A stretch of DNA of 46,476 nucleotides from Glycomyces salinus. GTDB taxonomy: Bacteria > Actinomycetota > Actinomycetes > Mycobacteriales > Micromonosporaceae. The stretch lies in NCBI RefSeq assembly GCF_016428645.1, contig NZ_JAELXW010000072.1, forward strand, positions 1 to 46,476, in the 5' to 3' direction. The notes beneath the pieces are model-generated. The model saw only the letters and a list, made by a program, of their open reading frames with translations, made no database searches and was not told the DNA's origin. The stretch's first letter is position 1; each line of letters starts with the position of its first letter. Positions 25,658 through 34,408 of this stretch are shown here, one piece after another. Position numbers and translations under genes: made by a program.

Positions 25658-27691
25658 ATGTCCCTCATCGAATGGAACCCCCAGGACCTGCACCTCCGGC
25701 TCGCCCACGGCGACCACCCGGTCCAGTGGGACTTCCTGGCCGCCGACGCCGACTCCCCTAACATTGTTAGCGATCACATGCTGGTGGAGGTCTTCACCTC
25801 GGCCGAAATGCACACCATCCCGACCCAGTCCTACTCGCACTCCACGGTCGGCGGCCGGCTCCGCTACGCCGACCACTCGGCGACCGCCGACGAACTGCGG
25901 GTGCGCCAGCGCGACGAGACCACCGGCATCGAGGTCGAGACCGCCATCCGCGCCGCCGGCCCCGGACTCCAGGTCGCCAGCGCCGTCCGCAACACCGGAG
26001 CGGGCGACGTGGTCCTGACCGCGGTCACCTCCCTGGCCTTCGCGACCGCGTCGGGCGAGCACGACCTGCTGTGGGGCGACAGCGCCTGGATCGCCGAGGG
26101 CCGCTGGCACCGCGCCCCGGTCGCCGAAGTCCTTCCCGATCTCCACTTCGAGCACCGCGGCGGCGAAGGCAAGGACCGGTTCGCGCTGACCAGCCGCGGC
26201 TCCTGGTCGACCGGCGACCACCTGCCGACCGGCGCGCTCGCCTCCGACGGCGGCCCGTCGATCGCCTGGCAGGTCGAGACCAGCGCTGGATGGCACTGGG
26301 AGGCCGTGCGGACCGAGGAGTCGGTGCGGGTGGCCGTGCTCGGGCCGACCGACACCGAGCACCAGGCGGCCCGGCGGCTGGCGCCGGGGGAGGAGTTCAC
26401 CACCGTCCCGGCCGGTCTGGTGGTCGCCGCGGGCGGCCCGGACGCGGCCTTCGCGGCCCTGACCGACTACCGCCGCGCCATCCGCGTCCGCCACCGCGCC
26501 GACGACGCCCTCCCGGTCGTCTACAACGACTACATGAACACCCTCATGGGCAGCCCCACGACCGAGAAGCTCCTGCCGCTGGTCGAATCGGCCTCGGCGG
26601 CCGGAGCCGAGTACTTCTGCATCGACGCGGGCTGGTTCGCCGAAGGCGAGGGCTTCGAGGGCTGGTGGAGCGGCGTCGGCGCCTGGCGCGAGGCCGCCCA
26701 CCGGTTCCCCGGCGGCCTCAAGGAGGTCATCGACGCGATCCGGGCCGCGGGCATGACGCCGGGACTGTGGCTCGAACCCGAGGTCGTCGGCATCGACTCG
26801 CCCGTCGCCGACCTGCTCCCCGAGGAGGCGTTCTTCCGCCGCTTCGGCACCCGCCTGGCCGAAGGCGGCCGCTACCACCTGGACTTCCGGCACCCGGCCG
26901 CGCGCGCCCACCTGGACGAGACCGTCGACCGGCTCATCGCCGAACACGGGACCGGGTTCTTCAAACTCGACTACAACATCAACCCCGGCGCCGGCACCGA
27001 GACCGACGCGACCTCTCCAGGGGCCGGACTGCTCGACCACTCCCGCGCCTACCGGCAGTGGCTCCTCGACGTCCAGGACCGCCACCCGGACTTGGTTATC
27101 GAGGCCTGCTCGTCGGGGGCGATGCGCATGGACTACGGCCTGCTCTCGGCGGTCCACATGCAGTCCACCAGCGACCAGGAGGACTTCCGCCGCTACCCGG
27201 CCGTCGCCGCCGCTGCCCCGGCCGGCCTCGTGCCCGAGCAGGCCGGGAACTGGGCTTACCCGGCCCCGGGCATGTCCGAAGAGGAGACCGCCTTCGCCAT
27301 GGTCGCCGGCGTCATGGGCCGCCTGTACCTCTCCGGCTTCCTCTACGAACTCGGCGCCGAGCAGCGCGCGCTGGTCCACGAGGCGGTCGCGCTCCACAAG
27401 GACTGGCGCGGCCGCATCGCCGCCTCCCACCCGGCCTGGCCGCTGGGCCTGCCCGGCTGGGACGACGACGTGATCGCGCTGGCCTTCGAAACCGAAGGCG
27501 AGACCCTGCTGGCCGTCTGGTCGCGCGGCGAGGCGACCGAGGTGCCGCTGCCGGGCCTGCGCGGCCGAGAGCTCGAGCAGCGCTACCCGGCCGCGCTCCC
27601 CGAGTGGGAGGTCGCCGACGCCGACGGCGTGCCGACCGTGCGCGTCCCGGCCGGACCGGCCGCGCGGATCTTCTACTCTTCGACCCAGTAG
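25658..27691 (+). CDS. Alpha-galactosidase, glycoside hydrolase family 36
   Basis: 677 residues: an N-terminal beta-supersandwich (1-275), a TIM barrel (about 285-590) and a C-terminal beta domain. The nucleophile is Asp438 in FFKLDYN and the acid/base is Asp506 in TSDQED. The CSSG motif (about 484) and WLEPE at about 371-375 also fit. The enzyme removes terminal alpha-1,6-galactose from raffinose-type oligosaccharides or galactomannan. No signal peptide is visible, so it acts on imported sugars. The start at 25658 has GAAGGA upstream. Its last 19 bases overlap the convergent cupin gene. Confidence 0.93.
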   Translation: MSLIEWNPQDLHLRLAHGDHPVQWDFLAADADSPNIVSDHMLVEVFTSAEMHTIPTQSYSHSTVGGRLRYADHSATADELRVRQRDETTGIEVETAIRAAGPGLQVASAVRNTGAGDVVLTAVTSLAFATASGEHDLLWGDSAWIAEGRWHRAPVAEVLPDLHFEHRGGEGKDRFALTSRGSWSTGDHLPTGALASDGGPSIAWQVETSAGWHWEAVRTEESVRVAVLGPTDTEHQAARRLAPGEEFTTVPAGLVVAAGGPDAAFAALTDYRRAIRVRHRADDALPVVYNDYMNTLMGSPTTEKLLPLVESASAAGAEYFCIDAGWFAEGEGFEGWWSGVGAWREAAHRFPGGLKEVIDAIRAAGMTPGLWLEPEVVGIDSPVADLLPEEAFFRRFGTRLAEGGRYHLDFRHPAARAHLDETVDRLIAEHGTGFFKLDYNINPGAGTETDATSPGAGLLDHSRAYRQWLLDVQDRHPDLVIEACSSGAMRMDYGLLSAVHMQSTSDQEDFRRYPAVAAAAPAGLVPEQAGNWAYPAPGMSEEETAFAMVAGVMGRLYLSGFLYELGAEQRALVHEAVALHKDWRGRIAASHPAWPLGLPGWDDDVIALAFETEGETLLAVWSRGEATEVPLPGLRGRELEQRYPAALPEWEVADADGVPTVRVPAGPAARIFYSSTQ

Positions 27692-28161
27692 TTGTCGTGG
27701 TACTCGAAGAACTCCCGGCGCTCGGCGTCGCTCATCTCGCCGAGCGTCGCCAGGCCCTCGAAGTAGCCCTCGCGGGGTGCGCCGGGGGCGAACAGCAGCA
27801 GCATTGAGGCCGGTTCGCCGGACTCGTTGCGGAAGCCGTGGACGCCGCCCTCGGGCACGTGCACGAAGTCGCCCGGGTGGGTCTCGACCCATTTGGTGCC
27901 GTCGTAGATCTTGACGGTGCCGCTGAGGATGTAGAACGACTCGGTGATCGTCTTGTGGAAGTGCGGGTCCGGGCCCGAGCGGCCCGGACCCATGTTCCAT
28001 TGGTACAGGCCGAACTTGCCGCCGGTCGTGGCGCCGGTGGCGAGGTAGTCGGCGGAGCCGCCGCTCCGGTGGAACAGCAGGTCGGCAGGGGTTCCGGCGG
28101 GACGGAAGACGGCACTGACCTCGCCGTCCTCGCCGTGGTACTTCGGTTCGGGATAGGACAT
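27673..28161 (-). CDS. Cupin-domain protein
   Basis: 162 residues with one cupin_2 barrel. Motif 1 is GPDPHFHKTITESFYILSG (metal ligands His-His-Glu) and motif 2 is GDFVHVPEGGVHGFRN (fourth His). The N- and C-terminal extensions are charged (GEMSDAERREFFEYHDNYWVEE). The activity is unknown; similar proteins are dioxygenase-like, isomerase-like or sugar-binding. It lies 21 bases behind the gluconate repressor gene on the same strand and may be part of the gluconate regulon. Its 3' end overlaps that of the alpha-galactosidase gene by 19 bases. Confidence 0.85.
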   Translation of the reverse strand: MSYPEPKYHGEDGEVSAVFRPAGTPADLLFHRSGGSADYLATGATTGGKFGLYQWNMGPGRSGPDPHFHKTITESFYILSGTVKIYDGTKWVETHPGDFVHVPEGGVHGFRNESGEPASMLLLFAPGAPREGYFEGLATLGEMSDAERREFFEYHDNYWVEE

Positions 28162-28182
28162 CCCGTCAGAATAATCGGATCT

Positions 28183-28890
28183 TCACGGGTGCAGGACCGC
28201 GGAGCGGACCTCGGCCAGCAGCTCGCGCATGGCCTCCTCGGCGGGGCCGCCGCGTCCGGCCGAGACCGAGGCGGCGACCGCCTCGTGCAGGTCGAGCGCC
28301 TCGGGCACCGGATGGTGGGGCATCAGCCCGAGCTGGGTGCGGCCGCGCAGGACCGCGCCGACCACGTCCGCGAGCGCGGCGAACATCTCGTTGGCGCTGG
28401 CCCGCAGCAGCAGGGTGTGGAATTCGACGTCGCACTCCATGAACTCGTCGAGATCCCCGGCCTCGCCGAGCTTGCGCAGCTCGGCGGCCAGTTCGACGGC
28501 GCGGGCGCGCTGGTCGCCCGAGGCGTTGCGGGCCGCGGCGCCGGCCGCCAGGGGCTCGACGGCGATGCGCAGCTCGGTCAGGGACCGCAGCTGGGCGTCG
28601 CGGCCGGATCCCGACAACCGCCACCAGATCACGCGGGGGTCGAACAGGTTCCACGACTCGCGCGGCTGGACGGTGATGCCGACGCGGCGGCGCGACCGCA
28701 CCAGGCCCATCGACTCGAGGATGCGCATGGTCTCGCGGGCGACGGTGCGGGAGACCTCGAAGCGCTCCTGTATGCCGTCGAGGGTCAGAACGTGGCCCGA
28801 AGGCAGCTCGCCGCAGGCGATCTCCAGGCCGATGGCGTCGAGCACGGGGTCGTGCAGCGCGGTCCCGTTCGTCCTGGCCCTCAAATCCAT
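28183..28890 (-). CDS. gntR: GntR-family (FadR/FCD) repressor, probably of gluconate genes
   Basis: 235 residues. The winged HTH is at about 12-80 (LEIACGELPSGHVLTLDGIQERFEVSRTVARETMRILESMGLV). A helical FCD effector domain follows, with the metal-binding residues of the family (ELRIAVEP, DVEFHTLLLRAS, DLHEAV). It is transcribed divergently from gntK and gntP. The 90-base gap holds a near-perfect inverted repeat suited to a dimeric repressor. Gluconate or 6-phosphogluconate is the probable effector by analogy. Confidence 0.88.
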   Translation of the reverse strand: MDLRARTNGTALHDPVLDAIGLEIACGELPSGHVLTLDGIQERFEVSRTVARETMRILESMGLVRSRRRVGITVQPRESWNLFDPRVIWWRLSGSGRDAQLRSLTELRIAVEPLAAGAAARNASGDQRARAVELAAELRKLGEAGDLDEFMECDVEFHTLLLRASANEMFAALADVVGAVLRGRTQLGLMPHHPVPEALDLHEAVAASVSAGRGGPAEEAMRELLAEVRSAVLHP

Positions 28891-28931
28891 GTCAAGAGTC
28901 TATCCGGGACCACTTGCCGCCGGGGTTCAAT

Positions 28932-28962
28932 GGTGCTATCTTTTCGTTCCAAAGATAGTACC
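28932..28962. promoter_or_regulatory. Operator of the gluconate locus (12-bp inverted repeat)
   Basis: GGTGCTATCTTT at 28932-28943 and AAAGATAGTACC at 28951-28962 form a 12-bp inverted repeat with one mismatch and a 7-base spacer. It lies in the gntR/gntK divergent region, 18 bases before the gntK start and 41 after the gntR start. It is the most AT-rich patch here and overlaps any promoter, which fits repression by the adjacent GntR protein. Confidence 0.7.
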
Positions 28963-28980
28963 TTTCGATGAGGAGGGGTC

Positions 28981-29490
28981 GTGAGCGCGACCAGTCTGGT
29001 GGTGATGGGCGTATCCGGCGCCGGGAAGACCACGGTCGCCCGGGAGCTGGCCGAGCGCCTCGGGTGGCCCATGGCCGAGGGCGACGAGTTCCACCCGGAG
29101 TCCAACATCGCCAAGATGGAGTCGGGCGACCCCCTCACCGACGACGACCGGGCCCCGTGGCTGCGGAGCCTGCGCGACTGGATCAGCGAGCGCGCCGCCG
29201 ACGGCCAGAGCACCGTCGTGACCTGCTCGGCATTGAAACGTTCCTACCGCGACATCCTCGGCGGCGCCGCCGCGCGAGTCCGGTTCGTCCACCTGAGCGG
29301 CAGCCGCGAGGTCATCGGCGGGCGGATCGCCGCCCGCTCCGGCCACTTCATGCCGCCCAGCCTGCTCGACTCGCAGTTCGGCGACCTCGAACCGCTGCGC
29401 CCCGACGAAGACGGCGTCACCGTCGACGTCGCCGCGACCCCCGAGCAGATCGTCCAGACCGCCCTCAACGAACTCGAACTCCCGGCGTGA
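28981..29490 (+). CDS. gntK: Gluconokinase
   Basis: 169 residues, standard for thermoresistant-type gluconokinase. The P-loop is GVSGAGKTT (10-18). GDEFHPESNIAKMESGDPLTDDDRAPWL is the classic gluconate-binding stretch, and VTCSALKRSYRDILRG-like and HFMPPSLLDSQF motifs follow. It phosphorylates gluconate to 6-phosphogluconate for the pentose phosphate pathway. The GTG start at 28981 has GAGGAGG upstream. The gluconate permease follows after 53 bases, and the repressor is divergent. Confidence 0.96.
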   Translation: MSATSLVVMGVSGAGKTTVARELAERLGWPMAEGDEFHPESNIAKMESGDPLTDDDRAPWLRSLRDWISERAADGQSTVVTCSALKRSYRDILGGAAARVRFVHLSGSREVIGGRIAARSGHFMPPSLLDSQFGDLEPLRPDEDGVTVDVAATPEQIVQTALNELELPA

Positions 29491-29543
29491 CCGCCTGACC
29501 CGGGTGAAACGCCGTCCCCCGCAAAGCAAAGGAGCTTTAGCCC

Positions 29544-30938
29544 ATGGAAACCGAGTGGACACAGACGCTAGGAGCCGGACCGCTCCTGCTGATCGCCGCC
29601 GCGGCGATCGCGGTACTGCTGCTGCTGATCATCCAATTCCGGGTGCACGCCTTCCTGGCGCTGGTCACCGTCAGCGTCGCGACCGCGTTCGCCACAGGCA
29701 TACCCGCCGAGAACGTCATCCCCACCCTCACCGAAGGCTTCGGCTCGACCCTGGCCGCGGTCGCACTGCTGGTCGGCCTCGGCGCCATGCTCGGGCGCCT
29801 GGTCGAGGTCTCCGGCGGCGCGCAGTCGCTCACCGACGCGCTCCTGCGCCGCTTCGGAGAGAAACGCGCGCCCTTCGCCCTCGGCGTGGCCTCCATGATC
29901 TTCGGCTTCCCGATCTTCTTCGACGCCGGCTTCGTGGTCATGCTGCCGATCATCTTCGCCGTCGCCAGGCGGCTGGGCGGCAGCGTCCTGCTGTACGCGC
30001 TGCCCGCGGCCGGCGCGTTCTCGATCATGCACATCTACCTGCCGCCGCACCCCGGCCCGGTCGCCGCCAGTGCCCTGCTCGGGGCCGACGTCGGCCTGGT
30101 CGTCGCCCTCGGCCTCCTGGTCGCGATCCCCACCTGGTACGTCACCGGCTACCTGTACGGGCTGTGGGCCGGCCGGAAGTTCGACCTGCCCGTCCCCGAG
30201 ATCCTCAGCGGCGGGCCCGAGGCCGAGCGCCAGGAGAACCCGCCGAAGGCCGCCACGGTCATCGGCATCATGCTGCTGCCGCTGGTCCTGATCTTCATGG
30301 ACACCGGCCTCAACACCGCCGGCGAGGCCGGTTGGGTCGACGGCGAGGCCACCTGGTTCAACGTCCTGCGCACCCTCGGCTCGACCACGATCGCCCTGCT
30401 GGCGACCGTGTTCGTGGCCTCGTACGTGCTCGGCACCCGGCGCGGCAAGACCCGCGCCATGATCGAGGACCTGGTCAACTCCGCGCTCGGCCCGGTCGCC
30501 GCGATCATCCTGATCACCGGCGCGGGCGGCATGTTCGGCGGCGTCCTGCGCGCCAGCGGCATCGGCGACGCGCTCTCCGACGCCATGTCCGACATCGGCC
30601 TGCCGGTCATCGTGGCGGCGTTCATCATCGCCACGGTCCTGCGCATCGCCCAGGGCTCGGCCACGGTGGCGCTGACGGCCACTGCCGGACTGGTCCAGCC
30701 GATCGTCGCCGGCGGCGACTACAACGGCGTCCAGCTCGCCGCGATCGTGATCGCGATCGGGGCCGGGTCGGTGATGGCCAGCCACGTCAACGACTCCGGG
30801 TTCTGGCTGGTCGGCCGCTTCCTGGAGATGGACGTCAAGACCACCCTCAAGACCTGGACGGTCATGGAGACCCTCATCGGCCTGGTCGGCTTCGCGCTGG
30901 CCGCCGGGATCTTCGCCGTGGCGAGCATCGGCTCATAA
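29544..30938 (+). CDS. gntP: Gluconate:H+ symporter (GntP family)
   Basis: 464 residues with about twelve to fourteen membrane helices. The family hallmarks are present: LVGLGAMLGRLVEVSGGAQSLTDALLRRFG, FGFPIFFDAGFVVMLPIIFAVAR, the MHIYLPPHPGPVAAS loop, and AQGSATVALTATAGL near the end. It imports gluconate or related aldonates with protons. The start has AAAGGAG upstream. It completes a gntR-gntK-gntP locus. Its stop is 6 bases into the convergent fructotransferase frame. Confidence 0.95.
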   Translation: METEWTQTLGAGPLLLIAAAAIAVLLLLIIQFRVHAFLALVTVSVATAFATGIPAENVIPTLTEGFGSTLAAVALLVGLGAMLGRLVEVSGGAQSLTDALLRRFGEKRAPFALGVASMIFGFPIFFDAGFVVMLPIIFAVARRLGGSVLLYALPAAGAFSIMHIYLPPHPGPVAASALLGADVGLVVALGLLVAIPTWYVTGYLYGLWAGRKFDLPVPEILSGGPEAERQENPPKAATVIGIMLLPLVLIFMDTGLNTAGEAGWVDGEATWFNVLRTLGSTTIALLATVFVASYVLGTRRGKTRAMIEDLVNSALGPVAAIILITGAGGMFGGVLRASGIGDALSDAMSDIGLPVIVAAFIIATVLRIAQGSATVALTATAGLVQPIVAGGDYNGVQLAAIVIAIGAGSVMASHVNDSGFWLVGRFLEMDVKTTLKTWTVMETLIGLVGFALAAGIFAVASIGS

Positions 30939-33311
30939 GGGCTCTTCGCAGCGATGTGTGGGTCGTTCACCTAGACAGATCCGCTTGCGCTGACGTCTTG
31001 AGAGGGGACGGCAGGGCTGGCCCGAAAAGCATTCGCCGCGACATCGATGTCGACTTGGCCTTCGGTCCCCGAATCGAGGATCGTGTTCCGCTTCGACTCC
31101 GGGTCGACCATGACGGTCGTGACGGCGAGGACGTCCGCGGCATCGGTCGAGAGCAGGGCGTCGACTTGCGCCGCGTAGGCGGAGCCGCTCGACTTGCCGC
31201 GGACGTCCATCGACACGACGTGGTTGGTGGCGACGTAGTTCCCCCCCTCCCGCCCTCAGACGGATGATGACAGGCGCCGCCCCCGCCGGGCGGATCCTGT
31301 CAGCGTCGACGATCGCGGAGAAGTGGTTCCCGATGACGGAGTTGCCGCTGCCGCTGACGGTGAGCAACCCGAAGCCGTCGTCGAGTCCGTTGTCGACGCC
31401 GAAGAAGGGGGACCAGGGTTCGTGGTCTCGCAGGAAGTGGTTCGAACCGACCAGGTTCTCCGAACTCGCCTCCAGTACGACCATTCCGGGGTAGAACGAG
31501 TGCAGCCGGTTGTTGGTGACGCTCGATCTCGTGACGCCGTTGAGGCGGACGCTGCTCGCTCCGCGGGGAAAGACGTTGTTCGCGGTGATCAGCAGCCCAC
31601 CATGGTGCTCCGCGTAGATCGAGTGGCCGTTGAAACCGGCCCCGATCAGGTTGTCGGTGATCTTGGAGGCCTGGCCCCATCCGCGCAATTCGATGCAGTT
31701 GCCGCATTCGGCGATGAAGTTGTCATGGACTGAAAGCGCGTCCGCGTTGCAGACGGTGAGCGCATGCTCGAGGTAGATGAAGCCCATGCCGTTGACGCGG
31801 AACGAATCATTGGCGTCCGCGACGTGGATGCCGCTCTTGCCGTTGACGTAGGTGTTCTCCGAGTGGAGCCCCGACCCGTCCGAGTTGAAATGCAACCCGT
31901 CGATGCAGAAGTCCACGAATTCGACCGAACTGATCCGCGGGTTCCCGCTTCGTGCGACGTAGAAGGCCGCGCCCGCGGTCTCCTCGTCTCCCGGGGGCAG
32001 GTCGACGAGGATGCGGCTGCCGCCGGGCCACAGCTCGTGCAGATCCGGCCACTCGTCCTCGGGAACGTTGAAGCGGATGCTCGACGACGTGAATCCGTGT
32101 CCGGCGCCTTCGATCCGCAGAAAGCTGATGTCGATCAGCACCTGCGTGCGAAGACGGTAGTCCCCGGGAGGCACGTGGATCACCGCCCCGGGCTTGCCGC
32201 CGTCGTGTTCGTCGGTGGCCTTCTGCCGGCTCTTGATATCCGCGATGATGCTGTTGAACACCTCGCCGATGTCCTCGGCCGCATTGCCGACGGGCCACTG
32301 CGTGACATCGTAGTAGTTGGCGGTCGACATCGAGGTTCTCCTTCGTGTCCGCAGCACTTCGGACCGGCCTGTCCCGTCGACTGCGAGTCGGCCGTCGACC
32401 CATTGGACCGGTTGCGGATCGGTGATCTCGCCGATCCAGTTCCCCTGCTCGTCGTCGTTGCGGAACGCCAGGAAGCACCACTGTCCCGCGCGGTCCTGCA
32501 CCAGCCTGCCGACGTAGAGACGCTCGTCGGTGATGCGGTACGCCTCCTCCAGCGGGAACGGCCCCGTCATGGAGTCGATCGGGAAGGCCCAGACGCCGCC
32601 CGCGGGGTCCCCGTCCCGGCGGCCGCGGGCCAGTTCGGAGCCGAGGCAGGAGAACAGCCCGACCGGTGTGCCGTCGACGACGGCGACCTGGACCACCTCG
32701 ATGTGCCCGAATCCGGCGCCCGGCTCGGACAACGGGGGCTGAACGGTCCAGTGGACCAGGTCCTGTGAGGTCGCGTGCCCGATCACGCCACGGTCGTCGG
32801 ACGCGCCGCGGTTCGCGCGCGCGGTGACCAGCATGTGCCAGCCGTCCTGGTCGCGGAACACCCACGGGTCGCGCCATGCCTGGTCCGGCCACTGCCGCGT
32901 CGCGGCCGTCTCGTACCAGCGGGCGTCCGGTTCGAGCACCTGCCGCTCGGGCTCGCGACGCCATGTGAAGAGGTCATCGGAGACGACAGAGCTGATCCGC
33001 TGTTCGAGCCCGCCTTCGGCGCGGCTGACCGCCGTGTAGAACATCCGCCACCGGCCGTCGTCACCGCGGACGACGGACCCCGTCCAGGTCGCGAGGTCGT
33101 CGAATGCGGGGGCGTCGTCCGGGACGACCGCGTCGGCGTGCTCGGTCCACGTCGTCAGATCGGTGGAGGTCGCGTGGCCGATCGTCGCGCGCCAGTGCCG
33201 TCGGTCGGAATCGAGGAGCGCCCGGGGTGCTTTCAGGAAGAACAGGTGGTAGCGATCGCCGTCGTCGGCGATCCAGAAGTCCCACACCCACGATGCGGCA
33301 AGTCGAAGCAT
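30933..33311 (-). CDS. GH32-like glycosidase fused in frame to inulin fructotransferase (as read from this sequence)
   Basis: One uninterrupted frame of 792 residues. Residues 1-327 form a five-bladed-propeller glycosidase of the GH32/GH43/GH68 superfamily. SWVWDFW carries the candidate nucleophile Asp, followed by FDDLATWTGSVV, WRDPWVF (RDP motif) and GHIEVVQVAV (candidate acid/base Glu). The frame then runs without a stop into a complete GH91 inulin fructotransferase beginning MSTANYYDV. An AAGGAG site seven bases before that internal ATG (32330) means the second part can also be made alone. The last about 100 residues are out of frame after the C7 tract at 31241-31247. No signal peptide is visible, so action on imported fructan oligosaccharides is likely. 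It is the last gene of the LacI/ABC operon, four bases after the LacI stop. Confidence 0.8.
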   Translation of the reverse strand: MLRLAASWVWDFWIADDGDRYHLFFLKAPRALLDSDRRHWRATIGHATSTDLTTWTEHADAVVPDDAPAFDDLATWTGSVVRGDDGRWRMFYTAVSRAEGGLEQRISSVVSDDLFTWRREPERQVLEPDARWYETAATRQWPDQAWRDPWVFRDQDGWHMLVTARANRGASDDRGVIGHATSQDLVHWTVQPPLSEPGAGFGHIEVVQVAVVDGTPVGLFSCLGSELARGRRDGDPAGGVWAFPIDSMTGPFPLEEAYRITDERLYVGRLVQDRAGQWCFLAFRNDDEQGNWIGEITDPQPVQWVDGRLAVDGTGRSEVLRTRRRTSMSTANYYDVTQWPVGNAAEDIGEVFNSIIADIKSRQKATDEHDGGKPGAVIHVPPGDYRLRTQVLIDISFLRIEGAGHGFTSSSIRFNVPEDEWPDLHELWPGGSRILVDLPPGDEETAGAAFYVARSGNPRISSVEFVDFCIDGLHFNSDGSGLHSENTYVNGKSGIHVADANDSFRVNGMGFIYLEHALTVCNADALSVHDNFIAECGNCIELRGWGQASKITDNLIGAGFNGHSIYAEHHGGLLITANNVFPRGASSVRLNGVTRSSVTNNRLHSFYPGMVVLEASSENLVGSNHFLRDHEPWSPFFGVDNGLDDGFGLLTVSGSGNSVIGNHFSAIVDADRIRPAGAAPVIIRLRAGGGELRRHQPRRVDGRPRQVERLRLRGASRRPALDRCRGRPRRHDRHGRPGVEAEHDPRFGDRRPSRHRCRGECFSGQPCRPLSRRQRKRICLGERPTHRCEEPL
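30971..32330 (-). pseudogene. Inulin fructotransferase (difructose-anhydride-forming, GH91), frameshifted near the C-terminus
   Basis: The part from MSTANYYDVTQWPV matches Arthrobacter-type inulin fructotransferases along its length: PGAVIHVPPGDYRL, FLRIEGAGHGFTSSSIRFN, GSRILVDLPPG, HDNFIAECGNCIELRGWGQASKITDNLIGAG and FFGVDNGLDDGFG. The Asp and Glu eleven residues apart in HDNF...CIEL fit the catalytic pair I recall for the Bacillus enzyme. After PVIIRL the frame fails at a 7-C run (31241-31247 on the plus strand). Removing one C restores 452 residues ending in a family-like tail (SAYAAQVDALLSTDAADVLAV; RNTILDSGTE; NAFRASPAV) and TAG at 30971. The enzyme converts terminal difructose units of inulin to a cyclic difructose anhydride (DFA I or III not resolved). 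The defect is a true mutation or an assembly error. Confidence 0.85.
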
Positions 33312-33315
33312 GATT

Positions 33316-34371
33316 TCAGGCCTTTCGGTGCTCTTGGGGGGCGGCGACTGAACCGCGGGTGACCAGTGGGCAGTGGAGGCGGGTCGGACCGTTGCGGGGG
33401 AGCCGGTGCTCGGTGTCCCCGCTGAGCAGGCGCACGAGCGTCGAGACGGCCCACTCGCCCATCTCGTAGTGCGGGAGTGCCACCGTAGTGAGGCCGGGGA
33501 ACAGGTTCGCGGAGATGAGCTCCTGATCGTCGAAGCCGACAATGGACAGGTCTCGCGGGATGTCGAGGCCCAGCTCGGCTGCGGCCCTATAGGCGCCCAT
33601 CGCCATCCGGTCGTTGTAGCAGAACAGGGCGGTCGGCCGGTCGTGCCTGGCGAGTACCTCCCGCGCGAGCGCGTAACCGGGCAGGGTCTCCGACGGCGCC
33701 TGGAGGATCAGGCGTTCGTCGATCGGGATGCCGTGCCGGTGCAGCACCTGCCTGAAGCCGATCAGGCGTTCGTGCGTGGCCGGCACGTCGTCGTCGTTGT
33801 TGAGGAAGCCGATCCGCCGGTGACCGGCCTCGACGAGGTGGGCGACGGCGGCGACCGCGCCGCCCACCTCGTCGGGGACGGCCGCGGGGAGGACGCCGTC
33901 CCGGTCGGTCGAGTCGATCAGCACGGCCGGCACGCCCCGCAGATTCGCGGGCACGGATATCTGGCGGTGGTACATCGTCGCGTAGAGAATCGCCTCCACT
34001 TGCCGGTCGATCAGTGTCTGGACGTCGTCCTCGTGCGAACTGCCGCTGGATTCACGTTCGGCGTTGACGATGACCAGGGTCAGGTCGTGGACGCGGGCCG
34101 CGTCCTGCGCGCCGAGGATGATCCGGCCCGCGTGCGGGGTGGTCGCGATCTCCTCGCTGAGCAGTCCGATCAGTCCGGACCGGTTGGTGCGCAGCGCACG
34201 CGCTGCCCGGTTGGGGCCGTAGCCGAGCGTCGCCGCCGCTTCGCGGACGCGCGCTCGCGTCTCCGCGGAGACCCGCGTCTGCGGCGTGTCGTTGAGTACG
34301 TGGGACACCGTGGTGATGGAGACGCCGGCCAACCGGGCCACGTCTCGGATGCCGACTCCGTTCACCGCCAC
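33316..34371 (-). CDS. LacI-family repressor of the fructan operon
   Basis: 351 residues. The HTH is at about 8-27 (IRDVARLAGVSITTVSHVLN) with the hinge helix (NRAARALRTNRSGLIGLL), followed by the periplasmic-binding-protein-like effector domain (PTALFCYNDRMAMGAYRAAAELG, IVGFDDQE). The GTG start has GGAG six bases upstream. It lies between the permease genes and the GH32-like/fructotransferase gene in one operon. It most likely represses the operon by binding the CG-centred palindromes before the binding-protein gene and is released by a fructan-derived sugar. Confidence 0.93.
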   Translation of the reverse strand: MAVNGVGIRDVARLAGVSITTVSHVLNDTPQTRVSAETRARVREAAATLGYGPNRAARALRTNRSGLIGLLSEEIATTPHAGRIILGAQDAARVHDLTLVIVNAERESSGSSHEDDVQTLIDRQVEAILYATMYHRQISVPANLRGVPAVLIDSTDRDGVLPAAVPDEVGGAVAAVAHLVEAGHRRIGFLNNDDDVPATHERLIGFRQVLHRHGIPIDERLILQAPSETLPGYALAREVLARHDRPTALFCYNDRMAMGAYRAAAELGLDIPRDLSIVGFDDQELISANLFPGLTTVALPHYEMGEWAVSTLVRLLSGDTEHRLPRNGPTRLHCPLVTRGSVAAPQEHRKA

Positions 34372-34408
34372 TGTCGTCTCCTGCCTTCCTGCATCAGATT
34401 GGGTCCCT

